Part shown: one piece after another, positions 1-7,791 of the stretch
Layout: each line of letters opens with the position of its first letter
Position numbering within the stretch: the first letter of the stretch is position 1
NCBI GenBank assembly: GCA_002813285.1
Contig: PHTZ01000001.1
Span: 4,700,585-4,764,584 of the forward strand
DNA: 64,000 bases
Direction of reading: 5' to 3'
Source of the DNA: Flavobacteriaceae bacterium MAR_2009_75
GTDB taxonomy: Bacteria; Bacteroidota; Bacteroidia; Flavobacteriales; Flavobacteriaceae
Notes under the pieces: generated by a model
Seen by the model: only the letters and a program-made list of their open reading frames with translations
What the model was told of the DNA's origin: nothing
The model's database searches: none
Program-made: the position numbers and the translations under genes

Positions 1-1
1 T

Positions 2-526
2 ACGGTTTTAGGCGCAATTTTAGGGGCTGCCATCGGAGGTGTTGCCGGTGGGTACATCGGTGATCGAATGGACAGGCAGGCGGAAAAAATCGAAGAGGAA
101 ATTCCAGGTGCGGAAGTTACCCGTGTCGGGGAAGGTATCAACGTTACCTTCAACGAAGATGCCGGTGTTTATTTTGACACCAACAAGTCTGATGTAAAAG
201 GTACTTCTCAAACTACTTTAAATAGTTTGGCCGAAATTTTAAAAGAGTATCCGAAATCTAATGTACTGGTCGAAGGACATACGGACAGTGCCGGCCCTGA
301 TGATTATAACATGACGCTATCAAAATCGAGAGCAACATCGGTGAGCGAATATCTGATGGCCCAAGGCATCGATAAAAGTAGGCTGACTACCAAATGGTAT
401 GGTGAAAACCAACCGGTTGCCGATAATGAAACTTCAGAAGGTAAAGCGAAAAATCGTCGTGTAGAATTGGCAATTGTGGCGAGTGAGGCTTTAAAGGAAG
501 AAGCAAAGCAAAAAGTAAAAGGATAA
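2..526 (+). CDS. OmpA-family outer-membrane lipoprotein, C-terminal part (5' end outside window)
   Basis: The reading frame is open from base 2, so the start lies upstream of the window. The visible part begins with a glycine-rich hydrophobic stretch (glycine-zipper type: GAAIGG, GGVAGG), followed by a C-terminal OmpA-like peptidoglycan-binding domain. That domain shows the usual landmarks: GVYFDTNKSD, the VEGHTDSAG strand, a TLSKSRATSV helix and the closing NRRVELAI. The family anchors the outer membrane to peptidoglycan (YiaD/Pal-like layout). The gene closes with a strong terminator, so it is probably not co-transcribed with the biosynthetic genes that follow. The domain assignment is firm; the exact subfamily is not. 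Confidence 0.9.
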   Translation, partial: TVLGAILGAAIGGVAGGYIGDRMDRQAEKIEEEIPGAEVTRVGEGINVTFNEDAGVYFDTNKSDVKGTSQTTLNSLAEILKEYPKSNVLVEGHTDSAGPDDYNMTLSKSRATSVSEYLMAQGIDKSRLTTKWYGENQPVADNETSEGKAKNRRVELAIVASEALKEEAKQKVKG

Positions 527-557
527 ACTGTGCACTACATATAGAAAAATCCCCTAG

Positions 558-590
558 AGAATCCCGTCAATAATTGAACGGGATTCTTTT
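558..590 (+). terminator. Rho-independent terminator after the OmpA gene
   Basis: A perfect 10-bp stem (AGAATCCCGT, 558-567, with ACGGGATTCT, 578-587) closes a 10-nt loop and is followed by a T run. It sits 32 bases after the OmpA stop and only 24 bases before the GTG start of the next gene, so the promoter of the biosynthetic operon must overlap or precede it. No TAnnTTTG element was seen in the gap. Confidence 0.85.
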
Positions 591-613
591 TATTAAATAC
601 TTATCTTCAAGAA

Positions 614-1738
614 GTGAAATACGATTACGATGTGGTAATTATCGGAGGAGGCTTGGCAGGATTGACTGCTGCATTGCATTTAGCAAAAAATAAGTACAAT
701 GTACTCGTCATCGAGAAAAACCAATACCCGAACCATAAGGTCTGTGGCGAATATGTTTCCAATGAAGTGGTACCCTATTTAGATTGTCTCGGCATAGCTT
801 TACCCTCCGCAGGAGCGGCATCTATCAATCATCTTCTGTTGAGTACCACAGATGGAAATCACCTTAAGGCTGAATTACCTTTAGGCGGACAAGGTATTAG
901 CAGGTATACGCTAGATGATATACTCTACAATGAAGCTTTGAGCAATGAGGTGGATTTTCTATTTGAGGACGCTGCTCAAGTATTATTTAAATATTCATTT
1001 TTTGAGGTAGTTACGGGATTTAGTAAAAGTACTACTTCAAGAATAGTATTAGGTGCATACGGAAAGAGAAGTACACTTGATAAGAAATTGAATCGAAGGT
1101 TTATCGCCACAAAATCATCTTGGATGGCAGTAAAATCGCATTATGAATATGCCTATTTTCCTGAGAATCAAGTGGCCTTACACAATTTTCAAGGGGGCTA
1201 TGGCGGTTTATCAAAAACTGAAAGTGGCGCCGTTAATTTTTGTTATTTGGCGAGCTATGAGAGTTTTAAGAAGGAAAAAAATATAGAGAGTTTCAATTCC
1301 CATGTCGTAGCTCAAAATCCTTTTTTGAAAGAGTTTTTGGCGAATGCAAAACCTTTATTCGAGCAACCTTTGACAATAGCCCAGATTTCTTTTGAACCGA
1401 AATCTATAGTCGAAAATCATGTGTTGATGTGCGGTGATTCTGCGGGGTTGATACATCCGCTTTGCGGCAACGGTATGGCCATGGCCATTCATAGTGCTAA
1501 AATTGCAGCCGAATGTATTCATGATTTTTTTACAAACGGAGCTGAAAATAGACAGGTACTTGAACAACGATATTCAAAACAATGGCAAAAGGCCTTTAAA
1601 AAGCGTCTTTGGTATGGCCGGCAACTTCAACGTTTACTTCTGCAACCCAAATTATCAAGCTATGCGCTATCATTAATCATTAAGCAACCCGCAATAGTCA
1701 ATAAAATTATTAAAGCTACCCATGGTCAACCTCTATAA
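614..1738 (+). CDS. FAD-dependent oxidoreductase (geranylgeranyl-reductase / aromatic-hydroxylase-like) of the type III PKS operon
   Basis: A 374-residue flavoprotein with an N-terminal dinucleotide-binding motif (VVIIGGGLAGL), the HKVCGEYVS segment typical of the geranylgeranyl reductase/monooxygenase superfamily, and the second FAD motif GDSAGLIHPLCGNG near residue 275. The start is GTG: it places the Rossmann motif six residues from the N-terminus, and no ATG lies between the terminator and the motif. The gene abuts the methyltransferase (TAA then ATG). In Streptomyces griseus the phenolic-lipid locus srsABC pairs a type III PKS with a methyltransferase and a flavoprotein hydroxylase. By analogy this enzyme may hydroxylate or oxidise the PKS product to a quinone; that step is inferred. 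Confidence 0.8.
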   Translation: MKYDYDVVIIGGGLAGLTAALHLAKNKYNVLVIEKNQYPNHKVCGEYVSNEVVPYLDCLGIALPSAGAASINHLLLSTTDGNHLKAELPLGGQGISRYTLDDILYNEALSNEVDFLFEDAAQVLFKYSFFEVVTGFSKSTTSRIVLGAYGKRSTLDKKLNRRFIATKSSWMAVKSHYEYAYFPENQVALHNFQGGYGGLSKTESGAVNFCYLASYESFKKEKNIESFNSHVVAQNPFLKEFLANAKPLFEQPLTIAQISFEPKSIVENHVLMCGDSAGLIHPLCGNGMAMAIHSAKIAAECIHDFFTNGAENRQVLEQRYSKQWQKAFKKRLWYGRQLQRLLLQPKLSSYALSLIIKQPAIVNKIIKATHGQPL

Positions 1739-2464
1739 ATGCTGAATTTCCCGTTACGAAATACCGACCCCGAGTTAATGGACAATCCCAATGTCGATAA
1801 ATTGGTCTTGAAAGATGTTTTTCAAGATATCAATAAAAGCAATCGGCTATTAGGGGGTGTACAAATCACTATAAAGGCGTTAGAATCTGTAATAGATGTC
1901 TATCCAAGAGAATCGTATACGATACTAGATATGGGTTCAGGGGACGGTGAGACGCTTCGACAGGTGGTTTTATGGGCTAGAAAGAAGGGTCTAATTATAG
2001 AATGTTTTGGTGTCGATTTGAGTGAAAAGGGGTTGGAGATTGCCGCTGAACTATCAAGTGATTTTCCTGAAATAAAATACTTAAAACGTGATATTCTATC
2101 ATTGCACGATGATGTAATCACCTGTGATGTATTGTTATGTTCTCTTACTATGCATCATTTTTCGAATCATCAGATTCCGATATTTTTAGAGCGGTTTACA
2201 CAGTTGGCCCATGTAGCCGTTATCATTAATGATTTAGAACGCAGCGTTTTGGCCTTTTATCTTTTTAAAGCATTTAGCGCTATTTTTATAAAAACCGAAA
2301 TTGCTAGGAATGATGGGGCAATTTCGATCAAAAGTGGTTTTACCAAAGCGGAACTCCATGCGTTTTCAAAAAATATAACATCAATGAAACATGATATTCA
2401 GTGGAAATGGGCCTTTCGATATGTATGGGTCATGACCCCAAAAACGACTAACCAAAATTTATGA
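1739..2464 (+). CDS. Class I SAM-dependent methyltransferase
   Basis: A 241-residue protein with the class I SAM-binding motif I (ILDMGSGDGET, about residues 61-71), an acidic strand end after it (CFGVDLSEKGLEIA) and a motif II/III region containing LLCSLTMHHFSN. It begins immediately after the flavoprotein stop and its stop overlaps the ATG of the type III PKS by four bases, which is strong evidence for one operon with translational coupling. The likely substrate is the polyphenol or quinone made by the neighbouring PKS, as for SrsB in Streptomyces. Whether it acts on O or C cannot be told from sequence. Confidence 0.8.
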   Translation: MLNFPLRNTDPELMDNPNVDKLVLKDVFQDINKSNRLLGGVQITIKALESVIDVYPRESYTILDMGSGDGETLRQVVLWARKKGLIIECFGVDLSEKGLEIAAELSSDFPEIKYLKRDILSLHDDVITCDVLLCSLTMHHFSNHQIPIFLERFTQLAHVAVIINDLERSVLAFYLFKAFSAIFIKTEIARNDGAISIKSGFTKAELHAFSKNITSMKHDIQWKWAFRYVWVMTPKTTNQNL

Positions 2465-3516
2465 ATGAAGTTCGAGTAGCGGCAGTGGCCAAAGAATTGC
2501 CTCCGTATAGCCGAAAAACTGAAGATATTATCCCCCTGGTCGAAACTTGGTTGGGCGATCAAGATGAGAGATATAGAAGAAAGGTCATAAAGATTTTTGA
2601 AGGGGCCGCTGTTGATGAACGTTATAGTATTATGAGTCCGGAAGAGGTCTTTACGATGACCTCCTTTGAAGATAAAAACGCTATTTATGTTCGAGAGGCC
2701 AAAAAATTGGGAAAATCGGTTTTGCAAAAAGCATTGACCAAGAGCGATTGGTCGGCTGTTTCTTTGGATTATATTATTACCGTAAGTTGTACCGGCATAA
2801 TGATACCTTCTTTAGATGCCTATTTAATAGAAGATTTAGGGCTCAAACAAGATGTAGTGAGACTTCCGGTAACTGAGATGGGATGCGCTGCAGGGGTATC
2901 TGGGCTCATTTATGCCCATAATTTCTTAAAAGCCAATCCCGGAAAGCGTGCTGCGGTGGTGGCGGTCGAAAGCCCAACGTCCACTTTTCAGCTCAACGAT
3001 TTTTCGATGGCCAATATGGTCAGTGCGGCTATTTTTGGTGACGGAGCGGCCTGTGTGCTCTTATCATCCGAAGAAAATAGTAACGGCCCTAAAATTATCG
3101 GAGGTGAAATGTATCATTTTCCGGAAGCTACCCACATGATGGGTTTTGATTTGACCAATCACGGACTCAAAATGGTCTTGGATATTGCCGTGCCCGAAAC
3201 TATTTCAGAACATTTTCCTGATATCGTTCATCCCTTCTTGGAAAAATATGGAACTTCCATAGATAAAATCGAGCATTTGATTTTTCACCCAGGGGGTCGT
3301 AAAATTGTGCAGACGGTGGAAGCGTTATTCGGTACCATGGGCAAAAATATAGATGATACCCGCGAAGTGCTTAGAGCATATGGCAACATGAGTAGCGCTA
3401 CGGTATTGTATGTGCTAGAACGTTTTTTAGAAAAGGAAATCAAAGAGGGGGAGCAGGGCCTTGTTCTAAGTTTCGGACCCGGTTTTTCTGCGCAACGGGT
3501 TTTATTGGAGTGGTAG
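2461..3516 (+). CDS. Type III polyketide synthase (chalcone/stilbene/alkylresorcinol synthase family)
   Basis: A 351-residue thiolase-fold enzyme of the usual family length. The full catalytic triad is visible: Cys142 in EMGCAAGVSG, His276 in IFHPGGRKI and Asn309 in YGNMSSATV. The preceding VSCTGIMIPSLDAYL is also a family signature. Such enzymes extend an acyl starter with malonyl units and cyclise it to resorcinols, phloroglucinols or pyrones. The genes that follow encode an acyl-ACP-making set, so a fatty-acyl starter and an alkylresorcinol or alkylpyrone product are the best guess. A phloroglucinol synthase cannot be excluded. It is the core of the operon and overlaps the methyltransferase by four bases. 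Confidence 0.93.
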   Translation: MNEVRVAAVAKELPPYSRKTEDIIPLVETWLGDQDERYRRKVIKIFEGAAVDERYSIMSPEEVFTMTSFEDKNAIYVREAKKLGKSVLQKALTKSDWSAVSLDYIITVSCTGIMIPSLDAYLIEDLGLKQDVVRLPVTEMGCAAGVSGLIYAHNFLKANPGKRAAVVAVESPTSTFQLNDFSMANMVSAAIFGDGAACVLLSSEENSNGPKIIGGEMYHFPEATHMMGFDLTNHGLKMVLDIAVPETISEHFPDIVHPFLEKYGTSIDKIEHLIFHPGGRKIVQTVEALFGTMGKNIDDTREVLRAYGNMSSATVLYVLERFLEKEIKEGEQGLVLSFGPGFSAQRVLLEW

Positions 3517-3548
3517 ACGTTTTAAGAATTTAGTGTTCGGTTATTTAT

Positions 3549-4340
3549 ATGGATGTAAGGATGAAAAATGAATGGGCCCTGATATTGGGCGGTAGCAGTG
3601 GCCTGGGCTTGGCTACGGCTAAAAAACTTGCGAAACACGGGTTTCATATATTGATTGTTCACCGCGATAGAAAGGCTGATTTTAAAGAGATTACGAACGA
3701 CTTTAAAGAAATTACTTCAAACGATGTTCGTTTCGAACATTACAACATCGATGTGACCAATATCGAGAAAAGAACCCAGACGATTCAGGCTATAAAACAG
3801 TTGATTACTCCCGAAGGTTTTATTAAGGTTTTAGTGCATAGCATTGCTAAAGGAAGCCTTAAACCGATGTATTCGCCCGAGGAAAATGTTTTAGATCTAC
3901 AAGATTTTCAAATCACTTTAAACGCCATGGCTCTAAGCCTTTATGATTGGACGAAGGCCTTATTACGCGAAGGTCTGTTCGCTGATGATACAAGAATCAT
4001 ATCGTTTACCAGTGAGGGCAATACGCGTGCCTGGCAAGGGTATAGTGCAGTTTCCGCTGCTAAAGTAACTCTAGAGGCTTTAACCCGTAATATTGCCTTG
4101 GAATTTGCTCCTTTGGGTATCAAAGCAAACTGTGTTCAGGCGGGCACCACTGAAACCAAGGCATTTCAAATGATACCGGGGCATGATACGATTAAGAAAA
4201 ACGCCTTAAAACGCAATCCGAATGGTAGGTTAACGGTTCCTGAAGATGTGGCGAATGCCGTTTATCTATTGACCACAGAAGAAGCCCGTTGGATTACAGG
4301 AACGATTATCAAAGTTGATGGTGGCGAAAGTTTACAGTAA
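3549..4340 (+). CDS. Enoyl-ACP-reductase-like SDR (FabI/FabL type)
   Basis: A 263-residue Rossmann enzyme with GGSSGLGLATAKK at the N-terminus, VLVHSIAKG where FabI and FabL carry their VHSIA motif, and a catalytic pair Tyr165 and Lys172 separated by six residues (YSAVSAAK). Classical SDRs have YxxxK; the Y-x6-K spacing is the hallmark of the FabI/FabL enoyl reductases. It ends with VDGG, also typical. Its stop overlaps the next ATG. The likely role is reduction of enoyl-ACP in a chain built by the adjacent ketosynthase and dehydratase. No ketoreductase gene is present, so that step is presumably shared with primary FabG. Confidence 0.8.
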   Translation: MDVRMKNEWALILGGSSGLGLATAKKLAKHGFHILIVHRDRKADFKEITNDFKEITSNDVRFEHYNIDVTNIEKRTQTIQAIKQLITPEGFIKVLVHSIAKGSLKPMYSPEENVLDLQDFQITLNAMALSLYDWTKALLREGLFADDTRIISFTSEGNTRAWQGYSAVSAAKVTLEALTRNIALEFAPLGIKANCVQAGTTETKAFQMIPGHDTIKKNALKRNPNGRLTVPEDVANAVYLLTTEEARWITGTIIKVDGGESLQ

Positions 4341-4816
4341 TGCTCTCAAGCATTAAACTTTATGAACAAATGAACGACATACTAGAAAAGCTCCCTTATA
4401 ATAAGCCTTTTTTATTTGTAGATAAATTGGTTAAGGTGAACGATAACGAGGTCGAGGGCATCTATACATTTGATGAGGAATCCGATTTTTATAAAGGCCA
4501 TTTTAAAAACAATCCTGTTACACCGGGGGTGATTCTAACCGAGTGCTGTGCACAGATTGGAGTAGTTTGCTTAGGAATTCATTTAATGGACAAAGAAAGT
4601 ACAAGTGCGAGTGCTGAAATGCAAATTGGTCTCAGTAGTTCTGAAATGGAATTTTTAGTGCCCGTACTTCCGGGTGAAACGGTGAAGGTAGTTTCTAAAA
4701 AAGTATACTTTCGGTTTCATAAATTAAAATGCGAGGTGAAAATGTACAACTCTACTCGACAACTGGTCTGTAAGGGCACCATTGCCGGAATGATAAACCC
4801 TGTACAACATGTCTAG
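4340..4816 (+). CDS. FabZ/FabA-like hot-dog beta-hydroxyacyl-ACP dehydratase
   Basis: A 158-residue single hot-dog domain. Catalytic His54 (KGHFKNNPVTPGV) and Glu68 (LTECCAQ) are 14 residues apart, exactly as in FabZ. The N-terminus (LPYNKPFLFVDKL) matches the FabZ start PHRYPFLLVD. It overlaps the enoyl reductase stop (TAATG) and overlaps the start of the ketosynthase by eight bases. ATG 4340 is used here; ATG 4370, ten residues later, is an alternative. It probably dehydrates 3-hydroxyacyl-ACP in a cluster-specific fatty-acyl line. An alternative name would be hydroxymyristoyl dehydratase-like protein; the activity class is clear. Confidence 0.85.
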   Translation: MLSSIKLYEQMNDILEKLPYNKPFLFVDKLVKVNDNEVEGIYTFDEESDFYKGHFKNNPVTPGVILTECCAQIGVVCLGIHLMDKESTSASAEMQIGLSSSEMEFLVPVLPGETVKVVSKKVYFRFHKLKCEVKMYNSTRQLVCKGTIAGMINPVQHV

Positions 4817-6080
4817 GCGGGTCGTGGTTACAGGTTTGGGCGTTTGCGCCCCTAACGGAATTGGTTTAAAAGAATTCGGTGATGCCATGATTTACGGCAA
4901 AAGCGGAATCCGGTTTATTCCTAAACTGAAAGAATTGAAATTCGGTTGTCAAATAGCTGGGGAACCCCAAATTTCCGAGGCACTATTACAAAATTATTTT
5001 ACGCCTTTACAATTGAGGGGACTTAAAGCCTCGGGAATCATTTATGGAGTGATTGCCGGTACCGATGCTTGGGCCGATGCCGGATTACCGAAGGCTCCGG
5101 ATGACCGACCCGATTGGGATAGTGGCATTATATTCGGATCTGGCACCTTGGGTATTGCAAAATTTCATGAAGCTATGCTTCAAGTAGATGAGGGGCAGGT
5201 GCGTCGATTGGGTAGCACAACGGTGATTCAGACCATGGCTTCAGGTGTCAGCGCCTATTTAGGCGGAATTTTGGGTTGTGGAAATCAAGTTACGACCAAT
5301 TCTTCGGCCTGTACCACGGGTACCGAAGGTGTTTTAATGGGCTATGAACGGATTAAAGCCGGTCAAGCGGAAAGAATGTTGGTGGGCAGTTGCAGCGATA
5401 GCGGCCCCTATGTATGGGGCGGATTCGATGCCATGCGAATTTTGCCCAGAAATTTTAACGATAATCCAGAAAAGGCAAGCCGGCCCATGAGTGCCTCGGC
5501 GGCTGGATTTGTGCCGGGTAGTGGGGCAGGGGCTCTGGTCTTGGAATCTTTGGAGAGTGCGAGGGCTAGAGGGGCTAAAATATATGCAGAGGTACTCGGT
5601 GGCGCCATTAACAGTGGTGGTCAACGTGGAGAAGGCTCCATGACCGCACCCAACTCAGAAGCGGTGCAACGTTGTATCACGGCCGCAGTTCGGCAAGCGG
5701 GTATTCAAACATCCGATATAGATAGTATCAACGGTCATTTAACGGCTACCGCCAAAGATTCGCTTGAGATAGAAAACTGGAGCCAAGCTCTAGAAAGAAC
5801 TGGTAAAGATTTTCCGATAATCAATTCTTTTAAAGGGCTCTTTGGGCACTGTTTATCGGCAGCGGGCAGTATTGAGTGTGTGGCTTCAGTATTACAGTTT
5901 CATTTGAATAAGGTATTCGGAAATGCCAATTGTGAAGACCTACATCCCGATATTGAAAAACTATTACCTACGGAGCGAATTCCTAAAAGTACCATAGATT
6001 ATAGACCAAATATTCTGGCCAAAGCCAGTTTTGGTTTTGGTGATGTAAATGCTTGTGTTATTTTTAAGCGAGTTAATTAA
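4809..6080 (+). CDS. Beta-ketoacyl-ACP synthase (FabF-like)
   Basis: A 423-residue FabF/KAS II family protein of standard length. It keeps the Cys-His-His active site: Cys168 in NSSACTTGTEG, His310 in NGHLTATAKDS and His347 in KGLFGHCLSAAGS. The second motif is unusual: the normal NAHGT is NGHLT, so the glycine after the histidine is replaced by leucine. It is a single ketosynthase with no chain-length-factor partner, unlike aryl-polyene and flexirubin clusters, which carry several KS-like genes. It probably elongates the acyl chain on the adjacent carrier protein before handover to the type III PKS. Start ATG overlaps the dehydratase gene. Confidence 0.88.
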   Translation: MSRRVVVTGLGVCAPNGIGLKEFGDAMIYGKSGIRFIPKLKELKFGCQIAGEPQISEALLQNYFTPLQLRGLKASGIIYGVIAGTDAWADAGLPKAPDDRPDWDSGIIFGSGTLGIAKFHEAMLQVDEGQVRRLGSTTVIQTMASGVSAYLGGILGCGNQVTTNSSACTTGTEGVLMGYERIKAGQAERMLVGSCSDSGPYVWGGFDAMRILPRNFNDNPEKASRPMSASAAGFVPGSGAGALVLESLESARARGAKIYAEVLGGAINSGGQRGEGSMTAPNSEAVQRCITAAVRQAGIQTSDIDSINGHLTATAKDSLEIENWSQALERTGKDFPIINSFKGLFGHCLSAAGSIECVASVLQFHLNKVFGNANCEDLHPDIEKLLPTERIPKSTIDYRPNILAKASFGFGDVNACVIFKRVN

Positions 6081-6105
6081 AACTGAGGGCACGGCCCATA
6101 AGCGG

Positions 6106-6366
6106 ATGGACGAGAATATCAAATACGAAAAATTACGAAATATAATTAAATTGTATCTTCCTGAAGATGTGTCAGTTGAAGATGTAGAGGTAAAGAGCCA
6201 CTTGATAAATGACTTGAATATAAATTCTGCCAATCTTGTCGATATTGTACTTGATGTTGAAGACGAATTCGACATCATGTTAGAGAACGATGATATGGAC
6301 ACTATGCAAACCGTAGAAGATGCTCTACAAATTATAGACTCCAAAATTGCCAATAAGAACTCATGA
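6106..6366 (+). CDS. Acyl carrier protein
   Basis: An 86-residue acidic helical protein with the pattern of an acyl carrier protein. The predicted phosphopantetheine attachment site is Ser41 in NDLNINSANLVDIV, where the usual DSL is replaced by NSA. The reading frame is open further upstream inside the ketosynthase gene, but ATG 6106, 25 bases after the ketosynthase stop, gives a normal ACP N-terminus (MDENIKYEKLR). Its stop overlaps the start of the membrane protein by four bases. It is probably the dedicated carrier for the acyl chain. Its divergent serine motif sets it apart from the housekeeping AcpP. Confidence 0.82.
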   Translation: MDENIKYEKLRNIIKLYLPEDVSVEDVEVKSHLINDLNINSANLVDIVLDVEDEFDIMLENDDMDTMQTVEDALQIIDSKIANKNS

Positions 6367-6791
6367 ACGAATTTTTGTCTTGGGCCAAGGCCAAATTTCA
6401 GGTCGATAAGCGACTGATTTTTACTTACTGTATTGTTTATTTTCTATGGGGGTTGGGTATGAACTGGTTCGGTGCCACTGTTGAAATTGCCAAATTCACG
6501 TTTTGGTGGCAGGTAATCACCTGCTACATTTTGTATATGGTGCCCATTTCACTCTTGCTACGCAATCTTCCTTATCATATGCAATATGCCTATGGATTGA
6601 TAGCCATGGGACTTTTGGAGTTCTGTGGGTATTGGTTCGAAACTTCATATGCTTACCCCAATAATTTATTGGACCTATATTTCGGAATCCGTAATTTTGC
6701 TTTGGGAATGGCACTTTTCTTTGCCCTCTATTTTCCGTTGGGCAATTGGGCGGTCAATAAGATTTACGAGAGTTTTAGCAATAACAAATAG
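6363..6791 (+). CDS. Small four-helix membrane protein at the end of the PKS operon
   Basis: A 142-residue protein with four clear hydrophobic segments (around residues 18-37, 48-64, 73-90 and 103-128) and a short charged C-terminus. It is rich in Trp, Tyr and Phe. I do not recognise a named family. It overlaps the ACP stop by four bases, so it belongs to the operon. Possible roles are export or membrane insertion of the lipid product, or a membrane-bound modifying step. No catalytic motif is evident, so the function is open. Confidence 0.7.
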   Translation: MNEFLSWAKAKFQVDKRLIFTYCIVYFLWGLGMNWFGATVEIAKFTFWWQVITCYILYMVPISLLLRNLPYHMQYAYGLIAMGLLEFCGYWFETSYAYPNNLLDLYFGIRNFALGMALFFALYFPLGNWAVNKIYESFSNNK

Positions 6792-6795
6792 TTCA

Positions 6796-7695
6796 TTAAC
6801 TCTCTTTATTAGCCTGTCGCTGTAAACGGACCGGAAATTCGGTTTCTCCACCATAGAGTTTGATTTCATGAATATCGGCCGGCATGTAATATCCCGCATC
6901 CTCTAGGGCTTCCTTGACGTTTCTCACCACATTTCCTTTTGTAATCAAGGCCATACGCCTAAAGTCTTTGGTATCTACCCAAAAGAAGACCTTAAGGTTT
7001 ACGGTACTCGTGGCCAACTCATCCTCTATAACAAAATTTTCATGCTCTTCATCTTCAATGACCCCCGGTTCTTTTCGCAATGCCTCTAAAACAGTTTTCT
7101 TCGCACCTTCGATATTGTCTTCGTAAGCGATGCCCAGAACAAAATCCCATCGGAAAAAACCATCTTCGGTAAAATTGGTCACGGGTTCGGTAAGCACGTC
7201 ACTATTGGGAATATAAACATCTTTACCATCGAATGTTTTCAATTTGGTGTACCTGAACTCCAACGCTTTTACCTTACCGAAATTGCTGCCGATTTCTACG
7301 GTGTCGTTAACATCAAAGGGTCGGTTGAAAGCCAGAATAATTCCGGCAATAAAATTTTCGCCGATATCTTTGAAGGCGAACCCAAGAACTACCGCACTAG
7401 CACCTGCAGCGGTTAAAATACCTGCCGCTATGCCTCCAAGACCAGCTGCGTTCAAGGCCAACATAATCGCTATAACTATTGAGGAATATTTGATGGTCTT
7501 ACCTAAAAAACGACTCATTAAAGGGTCATCGGTTCTTGCCGATAGTCGCCGTCTTGCAAAGCGGCCTAACCAAGACCCCAATAAAAGGCCCAGAATAATT
7601 ATAAAAATGCCCATACCGATGCCCGGTAATTGCTCTATGAATCGGTCGTAAAATGAGACCAGTGATTCGGTAATCGTAGTATCCGTTTTTTGCAT
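6796..7695 (-). CDS. MscS-family mechanosensitive channel
   Basis: A 299-residue small-conductance mechanosensitive channel. Two N-terminal transmembrane helices (residues 24-44 and 66-90) precede the pore-lining helix, with the Gly/Ala-rich GIAAGILTAAGASAVVLGFAFKD region and the conserved FIAGIILAFNRPFDVNDTVEIG motif. The cytoplasmic beta/alpha domain follows (YIPNSDVLTEPVTNF). Length is typical for the minimal MscS type, lacking long periplasmic extensions. It converges with the PKS operon, with only four bases between stops. It probably relieves turgor on hypo-osmotic shock. Confidence 0.92.
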   Translation of the reverse strand: MQKTDTTITESLVSFYDRFIEQLPGIGMGIFIIILGLLLGSWLGRFARRRLSARTDDPLMSRFLGKTIKYSSIVIAIMLALNAAGLGGIAAGILTAAGASAVVLGFAFKDIGENFIAGIILAFNRPFDVNDTVEIGSNFGKVKALEFRYTKLKTFDGKDVYIPNSDVLTEPVTNFTEDGFFRWDFVLGIAYEDNIEGAKKTVLEALRKEPGVIEDEEHENFVIEDELATSTVNLKVFFWVDTKDFRRMALITKGNVVRNVKEALEDAGYYMPADIHEIKLYGGETEFPVRLQRQANKES

Positions 7696-7791
7696 AATCG
7701 AGTGTTATAGCTCAAGAATGCTAAAAATAGGGTTAGTGGAAAGACCTTATGACCTCAATGAATAAGAAAACTGGCTTTATCTATCTGATAA

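Noticed and set aside
614..6791. Flexirubin or aryl-polyene cluster
   Set aside because: Only one ketosynthase and no chain-length factor, ketoreductase or aromatic ammonia-lyase are present, while a type III PKS is; the gene set differs.
7244..7651. A 135-residue plus-strand frame opposite the MscS gene
   Set aside because: It is antisense to conserved MscS motifs and shows no protein-like pattern of its own.
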